A stretch of DNA of 64,000 bases from Purshia tridentata (taxonomy: Eukaryota > Streptophyta > Magnoliopsida > Rosales > Rosaceae). A model generated the notes under the pieces. That model searched no databases and was not told where the DNA came from. It was given only the letters and a program-made list of their open reading frames with translations. Made by a program: the position numbers and the translations under genes. Of this stretch, positions 24,478 to 35,109 are shown in pieces; the stretch's first letter is position 1, and every line of letters starts with the position of its first letter. The stretch lies in assembly GCA_003254885.1 (NCBI GenBank), contig QANT01008366.1, positions 1 through 64,000 of the forward strand, written 5' to 3'.

Positions 24478-27400
24478 ATGGGAAACCAAAAACAAAAGTG
24501 GACAGCGGAGGAGGAAGAAGCTCTGCTAGCTGGAGTGGCAAAACACGGACCGGGAAAATGGAAGAATATTCTGAAAGATTCCGAATTTGCCCCTTTCCTC
24601 ACTCAGCGCTCCAACATCGACCTCAAGGTTCCCTCCTATTTACACCTCTTGCCACTACCCAATTCACTCTTTCCCCCTTCTTATAAAAAAAGAAAAAGAA
24701 ATTCTGTCTTTCAGTATTTCCCTCTATTTTGTTTTTTGGTTAAAATTTGAAATTTTTTGTTAGTTCCAGTACTGTAATTTTTAAGATTGTGGGTTCTGTT
24801 TGGTTCCGAGCAAAAAACAATGAAAGAAAATTTGTGCTTGCTGAATCGATTCTGGTTGAACTGTTTGGCAATGCATTGAATTTCTCGGAAACATGTAATT
24901 GCTTACTTAGAAAACCCTAGCCCTCCCAGACCCAATTGCTGCTGAGCTTGACCAGAGCTATTGATACACACCCTTATGCATGCATGCATTGTATATTGTA
25001 TATATATTTATAATTGTATTGCCTGCTACATTGAAGCTTTATGGAATCAAAGTAACCCATAAATGTGACTCGCATTGCTGTTTATTTGTCTCATTTCTAC
25101 TGGTGTATCAGGATAAATGGAGGAACTTGAGTGTCAGTACTTCCGGACAAGGTTCCAAGGAAAAACTAAGGAATCCTAAGATAAAGAATGTTGTGGCGGC
25201 TGCCCAGCAGTCCATTGCTCAATACTCAGCTCCTGCTGCTCCACTTCGCCTTACTGTATCTCCTGATGATTTGCTTCGTCGTAATGCATCTCCTGATGCT
25301 GTCATGGATGATGCTTCTATTAGTGCCACAGATGGGAAGAATGCTCCACGGTGCGTTTTCCTGATCCCTGTGCTTTCAGTCCACTGAAACCTTGTCATAT
25401 TCAGTATAGGTTCTGATATGATTGATAGCACTTCTTTTGACCGAAATCTCTTTTTAAATAAACGTGATGTTGACTGTCTTTAAAATAGAAATGCTGTTTA
25501 GAAATGTATAGTTGCCATAAGATTGAGAGAAATATTCCTAAATCCAAACATGCTAATAAGATCTCTTTAAATGTTTCCTATTTCCAGACAACTTGGATTA
25601 AGATTGAAGTATATTCTCTTTTTAGGATGCTCTTAACTTGGGTTGAAACACAATTTCAGGGATGCTAGAGATTTTTCAAAGAAAACGAACAGTCATACCT
25701 GCTCAAATTTCTTAGGATAGAGCCACCCTTGACCTTTTATGTAATATGATATGGTACAGTAGGAGGACATGGTGAAGATTGAAAATTTGACAGTAATATG
25801 AGCTAATTGATTGGCCTCAACACGTTAATGGCCAAAAAAAATAGCATTGGCCTCAACACGTTGATATAATATAGATGCACCCTCTCTTTTGTGACTTGCA
25901 TTGAAATTTAGTTGGTCTAGTTGGTGTGTTTTTCCCATACCATTTACAGGAAGCTGCAACTCTGCTATTTATTGATCCAACCATTCAAAAATTATTCTGT
26001 TCGTATAATTAATAGCATCATTTGTTGATTTCTATGGATAGACTTTGAAGACCTCTTTTGTTTAAGGTTTCTTCATATGATACTTGATATGTTTTTTTAA
26101 ATAATTTTCAACAGGTACAATGCAATGATTTTTGAGGCCCTTTCGGCAATGAAAGATATGAATGGATCTGATATAGGTGCCATTCTTAACTTTATTGAGG
26201 TCAGATGGAGGTCTTTTGCTATGTGTTATTTTCATTAGCTCATATAAAATATATTTAATATGAATTAACTGTGTTAGGTATGGAATGTCCTGAGCATGGA
26301 TGGGACTTGGGAACCCATGGTTGAAATTTAAAGGAATTATGATGATAGAATCCTGCATTTGCATGAGTCCTTTGATCTAGTATATACTCGGAATCAAAAT
26401 TTTGTTGTATGAACTAATGAAATACTCACTCAGTGTAAAGCTTCCAGGTTTAGAGTGGAAATATTCAAAGTCAAGAGTATGTCCATATCTTTATCATAAA
26501 TAGTTCTACATCTGCTCCTTTGTAGTTCACAATCTAGTAATCTACCATAAGCTACCCATTTGACTTGATATTCATTTGTCTGAGCAGCATGCCACAGTTG
26601 CTGACGCTCCTTGCCTCTCACTTATATTTTTGAGTTAGCAATTAATCTCTAGCTGTCTTTTTAAACTTCATCTTAGTACAAGAAAGATGGTGACTGTCTT
26701 GATCCACATACTGCAGCAGCAAAGGCATGAGGAGCCTGTTCCACAAAATTTCAGAAGGTTATTGGGTACAAGGTTGAGAAGGCTTGTTTCACAAGGAAAA
26801 ATTGAAAAGGTATATGATATTCTAATACTTATATTGAAATTAAATCTGATGATAATTTTCCTACTTTCGTAAATGTCATTTTTTTTCCCACTATAGGCGT
26901 GCCACATTTGAAATGACATAATTGAAATCAATTTTCTGGTTTGTGTTCCTCTGGGATGACTGTGTGATGAAAAAACTGCTGTGAATGGATGACATTGCCG
27001 CCGCGTATTAAAAATCTCTTTTTTTTTTTATTCAGTATGATGAAGTTTTTACAAGTTCTTTTTTTCTTTTTCAGTAATAATTTCTGTTTTCACTTANGTG
27101 AATGGATGACATTGCCGCCGCCTATTAAAAATCTCTTTTTTTTAATTCAGTATGATGAAGTTTTTACAAGTTCTTTTTTTCTTTTTCAGTAATAATTTAT
27201 GTTTTCACTTATTGCATACATGCCCATAACCAACCTTCTTGGAAGCTTGAATGGATGCGACCAATCTGGTTGTATTTCTCAAATGTTCAGTAATATCTCA
27301 TAGTCTTAAGCCAAATCCCACCATATGTGTTAAACCTTGTATGTTCTAATAGCTTTCCAACATTCTCTTTTAAAAGTATGCTGAGCACTTCTGTCATGTG

Positions 27401-27861
27401 GACTCTTGATTCCAATTTATATGACGATTTGAATGATGCTTAAAATATTCTGAGTGATCCTTGCCTCCAAATGTAGGTCCCAAATGGCTACAAGATAAAA
27501 AAAGAGGCAGTTTTGGGAACAAAAACACCTACTCCAAAACAAAAGGATGCTAGGCCACGGCAGTTGCAGAATTCTGGTTTGACAATCTCCACTGAAATAG
27601 TGCAGGATGCAGCTGATAGTGCTGCCTATAAAGTTGCTGATGCTGAAAACAAATCATTTTTGGCTGCTGAAGCAGTGAAGGAGGCAGAAAGAATTTCGAA
27701 GATTGCAGAAGACACCGAGTCTATGCTACAGCTAGTGAAAGAGATTTATGAACAATGTAAAGCCAGAAACACCTATGCTTACTTGAGTCATTGCTGCATT
27801 ACAATCTAATTTTTATTTTAATCTTGCAGGTTCACTCGGTGCAGTTACCCTCTTGGCTTAG
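24478..27861 (+). CDS. TRB5: Telomere repeat-binding factor, single-Myb-histone type (TRB4/TRB5-like)
   Basis: Nuclear protein binding telomere repeats and telo-box promoters, with roles in telomere biology and Polycomb-linked regulation in Arabidopsis. Six exons: 24478-24627, 25112-25350, 26115-26199, 26720-26809, 27477-27756 and 27830-27861 (TAG), giving 291 residues (TRB proteins are about 290-300). Order: N-terminal Myb/SANT domain (about 5-60, [22 protein letters not shown] ending [10 protein letters not shown], the telobox-binding helix); linker; linker-histone H1/H5 globular domain (about 131-196, [12 protein letters not shown] to GYKIKK); and a C-terminal Ala/Glu coiled coil (about 235-280). 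The MGNQKQKW start is that of the family, so it is preferred to the in-frame ATG at 24325. The exon 4 acceptor is a tandem CAGCAG. Assignment to the TRB4/5 subgroup leans on gene order and wording. Confidence 0.93.
24912..24919 (+). promoter_or_regulatory. Telo-box in TRB intron 1
   Basis: AAACCCTA lies about 285 bp into the first intron of the TRB gene, whose product belongs to the telo-box-binding family. An RY-like tract (atgcatgcatgcat) follows at about 24977-24990. Autoregulation is possible but only inferred. Confidence 0.45.
26981..27211. repeat. Duplicated ~115-bp block around a single N (assembly junction 2)
   Basis: Copy 1 is 26981-27096, the N is at 27097, and copy 2 is 27098-27211. 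The copies differ by T-homopolymer length and a few substitutions. The block lies inside TRB intron 4, so the protein is unaffected. Same signature as the TIM23 junction. Confidence 0.9.
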
Positions 27862-29149
27862 GTAATTGATTGTAAGTTTGATAAGTGGATTCGTTGTAGC
27901 TTGTACAATGTGTATGTAAATTCATTGATCCAATGCAACAGAGTAAGTTTTTTACTTTTATGAAAATGCATTAGCATCTAGTTATAGCAGAAGTCAATTC
28001 CATTTGCGATTGTGATGGATCAGATTAACCAAGTTGTCTGTTAGTATTTGTTTGGTGTTGGGGGGGTGTTAAATAAAATTGAATGGTGTTTCAAGCGTGC
28101 TAAGATTCTACTTACAACTCTCTGCTTGTAAGAGAAGTGTTCCTGCATAACTTTTAAGGAAATGAAGAAGCATGGTAAGAGTCTTTTGAATTCGGACGAC
28201 GATATCATTTCAAACGCACATTTAGTTTTAGGGCAACAATATTTCCTACTAGTTTGTCTTCCACTCTCAGCTTGTCCTGCACCCTTGTGAGTGTTTTCAA
28301 AGTGATAAATATTAATTTTGGAGTAACTTAGGTTTTGGTCTTAATTCTTAAATGATCTAATTTTGGATTGAAAATGGTACATTGTAGAGACGATGGATAA
28401 TGGATTGAACATAGAACTGATAGAGAAGGGAGTACATTGGGGTCCACTCGGGCACTCGCGGTTCAAAATCTACCTCAATTCAGGTTTCATCCTACATACA
28501 TTGCAGCCATAATTCTATCTCTTGCCGGGTTAAAAACAAATTTGATCCGGGTATCTAACGATTATAACAGTATTAATTTGTGGTCTTGCATAATTATAGT
28601 ACCATTCAAATTTCTATGAACTAGGTAGCCTTGGATGATAAAACCATTTCAATCAGATAAAGGTACAGTAATCTAGATCATGGCACAATATATAAGCAAT
28701 CGGGTGATTCAGATTAAATTAGAAAGTGGAACCAAACAATGATTAAATTCAGAGATAAAAAAAAATACTGGTCAAAGATATAGACTAAACAATCTTAAAT
28801 ATCTTGTTTTCTGATGTGTACGATCATCAAAGTCGACCCATAGATCTCATCATCATCAAAGTGGATCCACACTGGTCATGATCTGGTAGAGACTAAGCAC
28901 ATTGGCAAAAAGATGAGCTAAATGTTGTATAACAAAAATGGTTGCCAACATTCCAATCTTCTTCGAGTCTCAACAGCATAAAATTCTAGCAAAGAAATTA
29001 TCACAAAATTGCTTGGCTGGCAGAACAAACTCTTAGATCTGAAAGGAAGGGATTCCCACAAACAATGCAACCTTACAATCATTGATGCCCAAAGTAGCAC
29101 ATATTCCCTAAAGTGGCTCCTGATTGACGCTTAAATAAAAATTCTCAGA
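27862..29149. other. Convergent 3' region, TRB to NMT
   Basis: About 1.3 kb that must hold both 3' UTRs. Otherwise AT-rich with no recognisable gene or element. Confidence 0.6.
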
Positions 29150-30451
29150 TTATAAGAGCACAAGCCCAAGCTCCGATGGTCTCAATGGATTTCTTAACCG
29201 ATAATTGTAAAGATAGTAATGAAGCTTCCCATCACCTGGCCCAAATTTCAGCTCCTTCAAGAATGATTCATTTTGCATGACATCCAACGCATTGAAAACA
29301 TCATAATCCTTCTGCTTTGCAACAATAAGAGCATCATTCATCAATTGAAGCAGAGGAGTCTTTGTCGAAACGTTATAATAGGAATAAGCTGCTTTTAGAA
29401 TCGAATAGTTCTGATTGCCAAGGATAGATGAAGGGAGAGTGTAAAAACTGCAGAAATCGGTGATCTCATGAGTCTCGGGACTTTCAACCAGATAACTATC
29501 CACAACATTTTCCTTTGAAAGTAGCCAGTGCTCCACATCATTTTCATCAAGATCAGGTGCAACAACAAACTGGCTTAAATAATCCCTAAGTAGCCGTGTA
29601 ACTGTAGGAACATCATGGAACTCCATTTTTCTGAAACCTGGGGTGACTATTGACTCAGGTAACTTGTAAAGTTTGATTGTTCGACTCATTGTCATTCTTG
29701 CACCAAGTCTAGAAAATCCAACATCAATCAACTTCTTTGGATTCAAAGATCTGTGCCAATATTGACAAGTTGATAGAGGCGTTGGGAGAACAACACCAGC
29801 GGTATAAGCTGCTTGCCATATATTCTCCAGGTGAACCCTCCTGGTCACCTCTTTGATCATAACAGGAGCAAGTCGCTTTGTTCTAAGCTTCTTATGAACA
29901 CAGAGGAAATTTATCTCTGCCATGGTAACAACATCATTACGGACCCGGATTCTAGAAGGAACACCAGTAATGAAGGCAACCAACTTCTTTGAACTTATGA
30001 CACGAACACCAATGTGCCAACTCCTAAAATAACCTGGAGGGCGCAGAGCCCAGCGAAGAAACTCCTTTGAATAGTTAAATCTAAACATGTTCTCATCGTC
30101 CTCAACATAGTTATTTTTAAGAAGGTTATAGACCTCAGCGCACATCTCTTCAGAGTCCATATCACATGTGATCCATTCATAGAGGTTGGGAAGTTTGTAG
30201 GGTTCCTGTTTGACTTCAGTTAACGGTGTTGGGTCTTCAATTGAGCCTTCAGGCAAACTGTTGTTCCCCAGATCCTTGAATTGACCGACAGGTTGGGTTT
30301 CCCAAAATTTATGTCTCTTTCCAAGAGAGAGTGATTCTTGAACATTTCGAGCTAGAGAATCAAGCGTTAGGTCACTCTCCGAAGGTGAATTTCCATTAGG
30401 GTTGGGGTTTGGAGTGTCTTCAGGTGTTCCAGAAGATGTGTTGTCAACCAT
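29150..30451 (-). CDS. NMT1: Glycylpeptide N-tetradecanoyltransferase (N-myristoyltransferase)
   Basis: Transfers myristate from myristoyl-CoA to the N-terminal glycine of target proteins, giving membrane anchoring (e.g. CDPKs, CBL proteins, ARF GTPases). A single uninterrupted coding exon of 433 residues starts MVDNTSSGTP, as expected for plant NMT1. An acidic, low-complexity N-terminus (1-80) is followed by the two GNAT-like halves. Family motifs include NLYEWITCDMDS (89-100), the acyl-CoA site EINFLCVHKKLRTKRLAP (179-196), TPLSTCQYWHRSLNPKKLIDVGFS (224-247) and the C-terminal LGLVLL, whose terminal carboxylate acts as the catalytic base. All look intact. The leader is split by a large intron (30474-32250) that carries a foldback element. 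It is convergent with TRB and divergent from eIF4A. Confidence 0.96.
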   Translation of the reverse strand: MVDNTSSGTPEDTPNPNPNGNSPSESDLTLDSLARNVQESLSLGKRHKFWETQPVGQFKDLGNNSLPEGSIEDPTPLTEVKQEPYKLPNLYEWITCDMDSEEMCAEVYNLLKNNYVEDDENMFRFNYSKEFLRWALRPPGYFRSWHIGVRVISSKKLVAFITGVPSRIRVRNDVVTMAEINFLCVHKKLRTKRLAPVMIKEVTRRVHLENIWQAAYTAGVVLPTPLSTCQYWHRSLNPKKLIDVGFSRLGARMTMSRTIKLYKLPESIVTPGFRKMEFHDVPTVTRLLRDYLSQFVVAPDLDENDVEHWLLSKENVVDSYLVESPETHEITDFCSFYTLPSSILGNQNYSILKAAYSYYNVSTKTPLLQLMNDALIVAKQKDYDVFNALDVMQNESFLKELKFGPGDGKLHYYLYNYRLRNPLRPSELGLVLL

Positions 30452-30895
30452 TTTGAACTATTTTAAAGTCGGCCTGCAAGACAGCAAAGTAAATAAATTC
30501 ATTAGTCAAATAGAAATTTTCTTTTGCTCTATTTTACATTATAGCAAAAACCTCCACTCAAGTGTTTTAACAAAACTATATTTGACCTTAATTGGAATGG
30601 GGACTTTATTTTCCTCTATTTTTTTCCCAATTTTTGAAAGACCTAGGGAACAATCAGCAAAGTATCATCCTATCTTATTGACAATTTCTCTAGGAGTACT
30701 GAAATATAACAAAACTTACAATCAGGTTTATAAATGCACAGAGAAAAGAGCACGAAAAGCTAAAGAATCATAAAACCAGCAACAGAAAAATAAATCATAT
30801 TGATCCATACAGTAACAATAGAACATGGAAATAAAGTAAGTAGATTTTTACAAGGACGCACAATAACAAGAATATAGTACCTCATGCGAGTACAT

Positions 30896-31017
30896 GCATA
30901 CTTCATCAAAATAAAAACAATACAAATTCAAGTAATGCACCAATAAAAAACTTTAAGCAGGCATACTTCATCGAAATAAAGAGAATACAAATTCAAGTAA
31001 TGCACCAATAAAAAAAA
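30896..31017. repeat. 65-bp tandem duplication broken by a transposon insertion
   Basis: Copy 1 is 30896-30960 (gcatacttcatc to ctttaagcag). Copy 2 starts at 30961 and runs to 31017, where the foldback element begins. Its tail (aaaaaaacctttaagctg) resumes at 31406 after the element. Confidence 0.8.
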
Positions 31018-31405
31018 AGAGTAAATAGTCATTTTGGTCCACAGACTATTACACTTATATTAGTTTGGTCCCAGACTTCTAATTTGAAAAATTAAGGACT
31101 TTGACTTTTTCAATTTTGTCACTTAAGGTTTTTCCATCAATTTACATATTTTTTATCTAAATTTATGTTTTTATAGCACCATATAAAGTCTTTTTTTAGG
31201 GCAAAATGGTTTCTTTCATTTAGACCTTACTATTTTTTCCTCATTCATTTCTTACTACATTTGAATGAAAAATGTGTAAATTGATGAAAAAGTCTTCAAT
31301 TGGCAAAATTGAAAAAGTCAGAGTCCTTAATTTTTTAAATTAGAAGTCTGGGGACTAAACTGATATAAGTGTAATAGTCTGGAGACCAAAATGACTATTT
31401 ACTCT
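31018..31405. mobile_element. 388-bp foldback MITE with ~150-bp inverted arms
   Basis: The left arm begins agagtaaatagtcattttgg and the right arm ends in its exact reverse complement. Arms of about 150 bp are nearly identical, with interior matches such as gactttttcaattttg. The spacer is short and there is no coding capacity. Flanking A-runs may be the target duplication. It sits in the NMT leader intron, inside the second copy of a tandem repeat. Confidence 0.88.
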
Positions 31406-32309
31406 AAAAAAACCTTTAAGCTGTACGAGTGATTAGTAAAGTACATGAATTTCTAACAAGCCACAAACACTTTCATGCTAAAAAAAGGTTGAAAAGAAAT
31501 CCAATTCAAACAAACCAGAATAACTGTTATTTAGGTTACTTGAAATTGGTTCCATTTCCATTCTGTTTCAATTTTAATATTTTTTTGATATTTCACTGTT
31601 AAATTATTAGAAGGGGAACTCCAATCTTCGCCTTCATATGAAAATAATCGATTCCAAACCACAATGGATGGACGGTTTGCTCAGCAGGCTCTCTAGCAAC
31701 TGATTCAACTCTTGGTTACATTCAACCATCGAAGTATCCCAATGGTATAACGCTGATTGTACTTTTCGAGGTTTATTTTTATCCTTTTCTACAAGCCAAA
31801 CACAATAGGAAACAAAATTTCAATTTCTTTATTTTCTTCTTTTCTTGGCCGAATTTTCCCAGAAACCAAGCAGACAATAAAGAAGCCAATACAAGGCAGC
31901 AAGGCCACCTAGATTCAGAAAACCAATATTTTCTGGGTCGATTGGAAACTTGATTCCCCTGCATTCCCTCAATTTTCGCGGCAACCAAACATCGTGTATA
32001 AACAATGCATATAGGAAGCAGCATAACTCCAATATCTAAGCAGCAACATGAGCATAAAAATTCCCAATAATCACCAAGACACACCCTTTAACTACCAATT
32101 CAGCAGAAATTTTGACCACATTAGCTTATCAATTTTACCAATTCAGCACTATGAATTAAGATATGCCCTTTGGTATAATTTTCCGAACTCAACAAACCAG
32201 AAGTTAAATAATTTGAAAAAAAAATACAAAAAAAAGGAATGAAATATTACCTCAAATTTCTAGTATGACAGTAAAACTTGGAGCCGATCTGTTCAGAGCT
32301 CGCTCGATC

Positions 32310-32317
32310 TAGGGTTT
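32310..32317 (-). promoter_or_regulatory. Telo-box in the NMT leader
   Basis: AAACCCTA on the coding strand, about 60 bp upstream of the leader-intron donor, so in the first noncoding exon or core promoter. Confidence 0.6.
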
Positions 32318-32399
32318 CTCATGAGAGAAGCATAGAAGAAGACGAAGAAGCGGGTGGGTCGTTGGTGCTATGATTGGAAATGGTGGGAAGGAAGCGGAA

Positions 32400-34380
32400 T
32401 GCAGTTATTCTTCTGCAATTTTAAGCATTATTGATGGGCAAATTTGTCATTATCAGTACCTTTTCTATTATTATTAGTAGTATTGTTTTTTTTAAGGTGA
32501 ATATGTACATATTTTCGTACCAAACAAAATGTGTATTAGTACTACCCATAATACTATTTTTATCATATTTTTTATATTATTGTATGTGTTATCATTTTAT
32601 TGGTAGGATATTTCTATATTTTTAAGATTTTTATTTTTATTTTTATTTTTCAGTGTCCAATATATATATGCTATGTAGATTACCACGTAAAATAATATAA
32701 AATTATTATATAAAAATGTGGTAAGTGTAGCATTGCTGTAGTACTACTAGTATTAAAAAATCTTTTATAAAATAATAGAGGAAGGCAATGTGACTTTTCC
32801 TCTGTGCTTTTTCTATTTCCATGTTCATTGTGCAGCGTAATCTCATAATTATAATCATCATTTTTTAGATCTCTCTCTAAAGATCAATTTTATAAAAAAT
32901 TGTTTAGCAAATAAATATATAATTTTGATAAGATATATATATATATTCATTGTCTATTTATTTGATGATACAATTAAATAATTTTTTATTTAGTTAATTT
33001 TTACATATATAATATTTAAATAATGATTTTTTTATAGAAAAATTTAAATAATGATCTATAAAATGAATTGTTCGATCATAAAACTATAATGCATGATTAA
33101 AATAAAAAGAGATGAGGCACAAAGAAAAAGCCACATAACATTCTTCATTCTTCAGAATACTAATCATACATTTTTATTAGATTAAACAACTTCCTTTCTA
33201 GAATAAATAGATGAACCAACTTCAATGATATTGTGGAAATAATGTTTAATAATAAATTTGAAAACTTAGATTAATATAGTAATTAATCCTACTTTGTATG
33301 TGTGTGATAATTATAATAAAATATATTTTATATATATATAAATTTGCTAATGTTGTTTGATGATCGGTCGATAATTAGATAGTATAACATAATAATTTAA
33401 CAAAAGACTAAATAGAAAGAGAGTCTACGTCGGTGAGGAGATGTTTGGCTAAAAAGTTTGTTATCCATGATCACTATCAAAGACTAAAACACTGAATTTA
33501 GCTTTCATTGACATTCATTAAGCAAGGACTATGATTCGGTGTGGTTATTTGGTCAGAACTACACCATACTTCAGTCATTCTTAACCGTTGAAATGATGAG
33601 GGACAATGATAGTAAGATCAAATAGCGTGAGATCATAAAAACGCCGAGTTTCGGCAATAAGAGCTTGATTGGTTGGGTTGCTTGGAAGCCCAAGATCAGT
33701 GGACCAGGAAATCCAAAGTGGAATCTGATTTGGATTTGAGGTGGGTTGATGTTGGATTGACACCAAGTTTTGGCTGGACATGGTCCCACTCAAATAAAAT
33801 GACAATGCCATTGTGGTTGCTATATGACTCTATGAATGCTTGGCATATAGCCAAAAGCTACATCTTTTATTTGCCACAAAAAGCCTACATCCCAAATTGG
33901 TCATGTGCTTTCAAACTCCACTATGCTTCATGTTTATCTAAAACTCAATTATTTTGTTGGGTTGAATATGTCCATATAACTTTACCCAATTCTTAAGAAT
34001 GTATGGCTTTCCTTTTGAATTTCACCTTTTGCTCTTATTTTCATTTGTACCATTTTATCATAGATAAAATTAGCATCTGAAAAGCGTGTAGAAATTGTTC
34101 ATACTATCTTTCACAATATGCTGTTGCGCAATTAAACACATAGAATCTTTTATGATTTATTTAATATAAAAGTTCCTTAAGCTAATACCAAATTGTCAAA
34201 GATGTGATTAAATATATTTTCACGTTCGACAATAATTTAGAAGATAATCATCCCTTTTGTGAAAAAAAGAGATAAAAGAAATCATTAAATAATAAATTAC
34301 TTGCCGAATGTTGCTTTTACTTGTAGGACCAAAGTTCCCAAGTGACCAAACGGGCCCCAGAAGAAGAGATAAGAGAAGCA
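32400..34380. other. Divergent intergenic region, NMT to eIF4A
   Basis: About 2 kb of very AT-rich DNA between divergent genes, with TA-rich runs around 32930-33340. A 107-codon open frame at 33673-33996 has no family resemblance. No gene is supported. Confidence 0.6.
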
Positions 34381-34418
34381 GCCCAAGGGCATATTTGGAA
34401 TTTCAGTTGGGAAACAGC

Positions 34419-34451
34419 AAAACCTAAAACCTAAAACCTAAAACCTAAAAC
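34419..34451 (+). repeat. Heptamer array (AAAACCT)n upstream of eIF4A
   Basis: Four perfect tandem copies of aaaacct followed by aaaac, ending five bases before a TATAAA box. It resembles degenerate telo-box sequence (AAACCCTA), so it may act as a promoter element. Confidence 0.75.
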
Positions 34452-34455
34452 AGAG

Positions 34456-34461
34456 TATAAA
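34456..34461 (+). promoter_or_regulatory. TATA box of the eIF4A gene
   Basis: TATAAA just downstream of the heptamer array and about 70 bp before the telo-box in the presumed leader. Spacing fits transcription starting near 34490. Confidence 0.6.
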
Positions 34462-34524
34462 CACAGCCTCTTTTTAACATTCGCCTACCTTCAAACTCCA
34501 CGGCGCAGATCCGAGGAGTTTGGG

Positions 34525-34532
34525 AAACCCTA
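34525..34532 (+). promoter_or_regulatory. Telo-box in the eIF4A leader
   Basis: AAACCCTA in the first noncoding exon, with CT-rich sequence after it, the typical arrangement of plant translation-apparatus genes. Confidence 0.7.
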
Positions 34533-34606
34533 GCTCTCTTTTAGCAACCAACTATTCTCTTCTCACTTTGTCCTTCTCTCTCTAGCGCTCTCATCAACAC
34601 CAGCAG

Positions 34607-35107
34607 GTTTCGCTTTCTCTCGCTCATTTCTATCTATTATACTTTAATGCACACACATATATATGTGTGGTTGTGAAATTTTTGATTTTGTTGGTGAAGT
34701 TTTTTGTTTTGTTAATGAATCTGGATTTGTTTGATTATTTTTGGGATCTGGATCGATCTGCTTGATGTCTGTGCAAGTTCTTGGTTTTTTATTTTTTTTT
34801 ATTTTACGGGAAGGAATGTAATGGTGCTCTGTGTCTTAGTTTGATGTTGCAATGCAATACTTTTATATTTAAATCTATACGGTGTGGAAAATCATGATTT
34901 ATGGGAATTGGTGGGATAAGTTTATTATTTTTGATTAGCTATTTTGGCAGTTTGAAATTCCATCTTTATTTAGAGTTTTTTATGAGTGCATGGTAGTAAA
35001 TGATCTGCCTCATGTTCTGCTTGTGTACCACTGAACTTTTGTGGCTTGAAAATGGTTCTTTTGGTGTTTATTGAATTTTAATGTTGTAAATGGTTTTCTG
35101 TCTACAG
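34607..35107 (+). other. 5' UTR intron of eIF4A
   Basis: Donor cagcag/gtttcg at 34606/34607 and acceptor ctacag at 35107, two bases before the start codon. A leader intron is usual in plant eIF4A genes. Confidence 0.8.
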
Positions 35108-35109
35108 AT

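Larger units (their letters stand above)
30474..32250 (-). other. 5' UTR intron of the NMT gene
   Basis: On the minus strand the donor TTTGAG/GTAATA is at 32251/32250 and the acceptor TTGCAG/GCCGAC at 30474/30473, 22 nt before the start codon. The 1.8-kb intron contains a 65-bp tandem duplication and an inserted foldback element. Leader introns of this size often raise expression; that is inference here. Confidence 0.75.

Noticed and set aside
24243-24602. Minus-strand Ser/Leu-rich open frames
   Set aside because: They arise from the complement of the GA repeat and TRB exon 1; low complexity and no family.
33673-33996. 107-codon frame between NMT and eIF4A
   Set aside because: No recognisable family, no promoter or splice context, odd composition.
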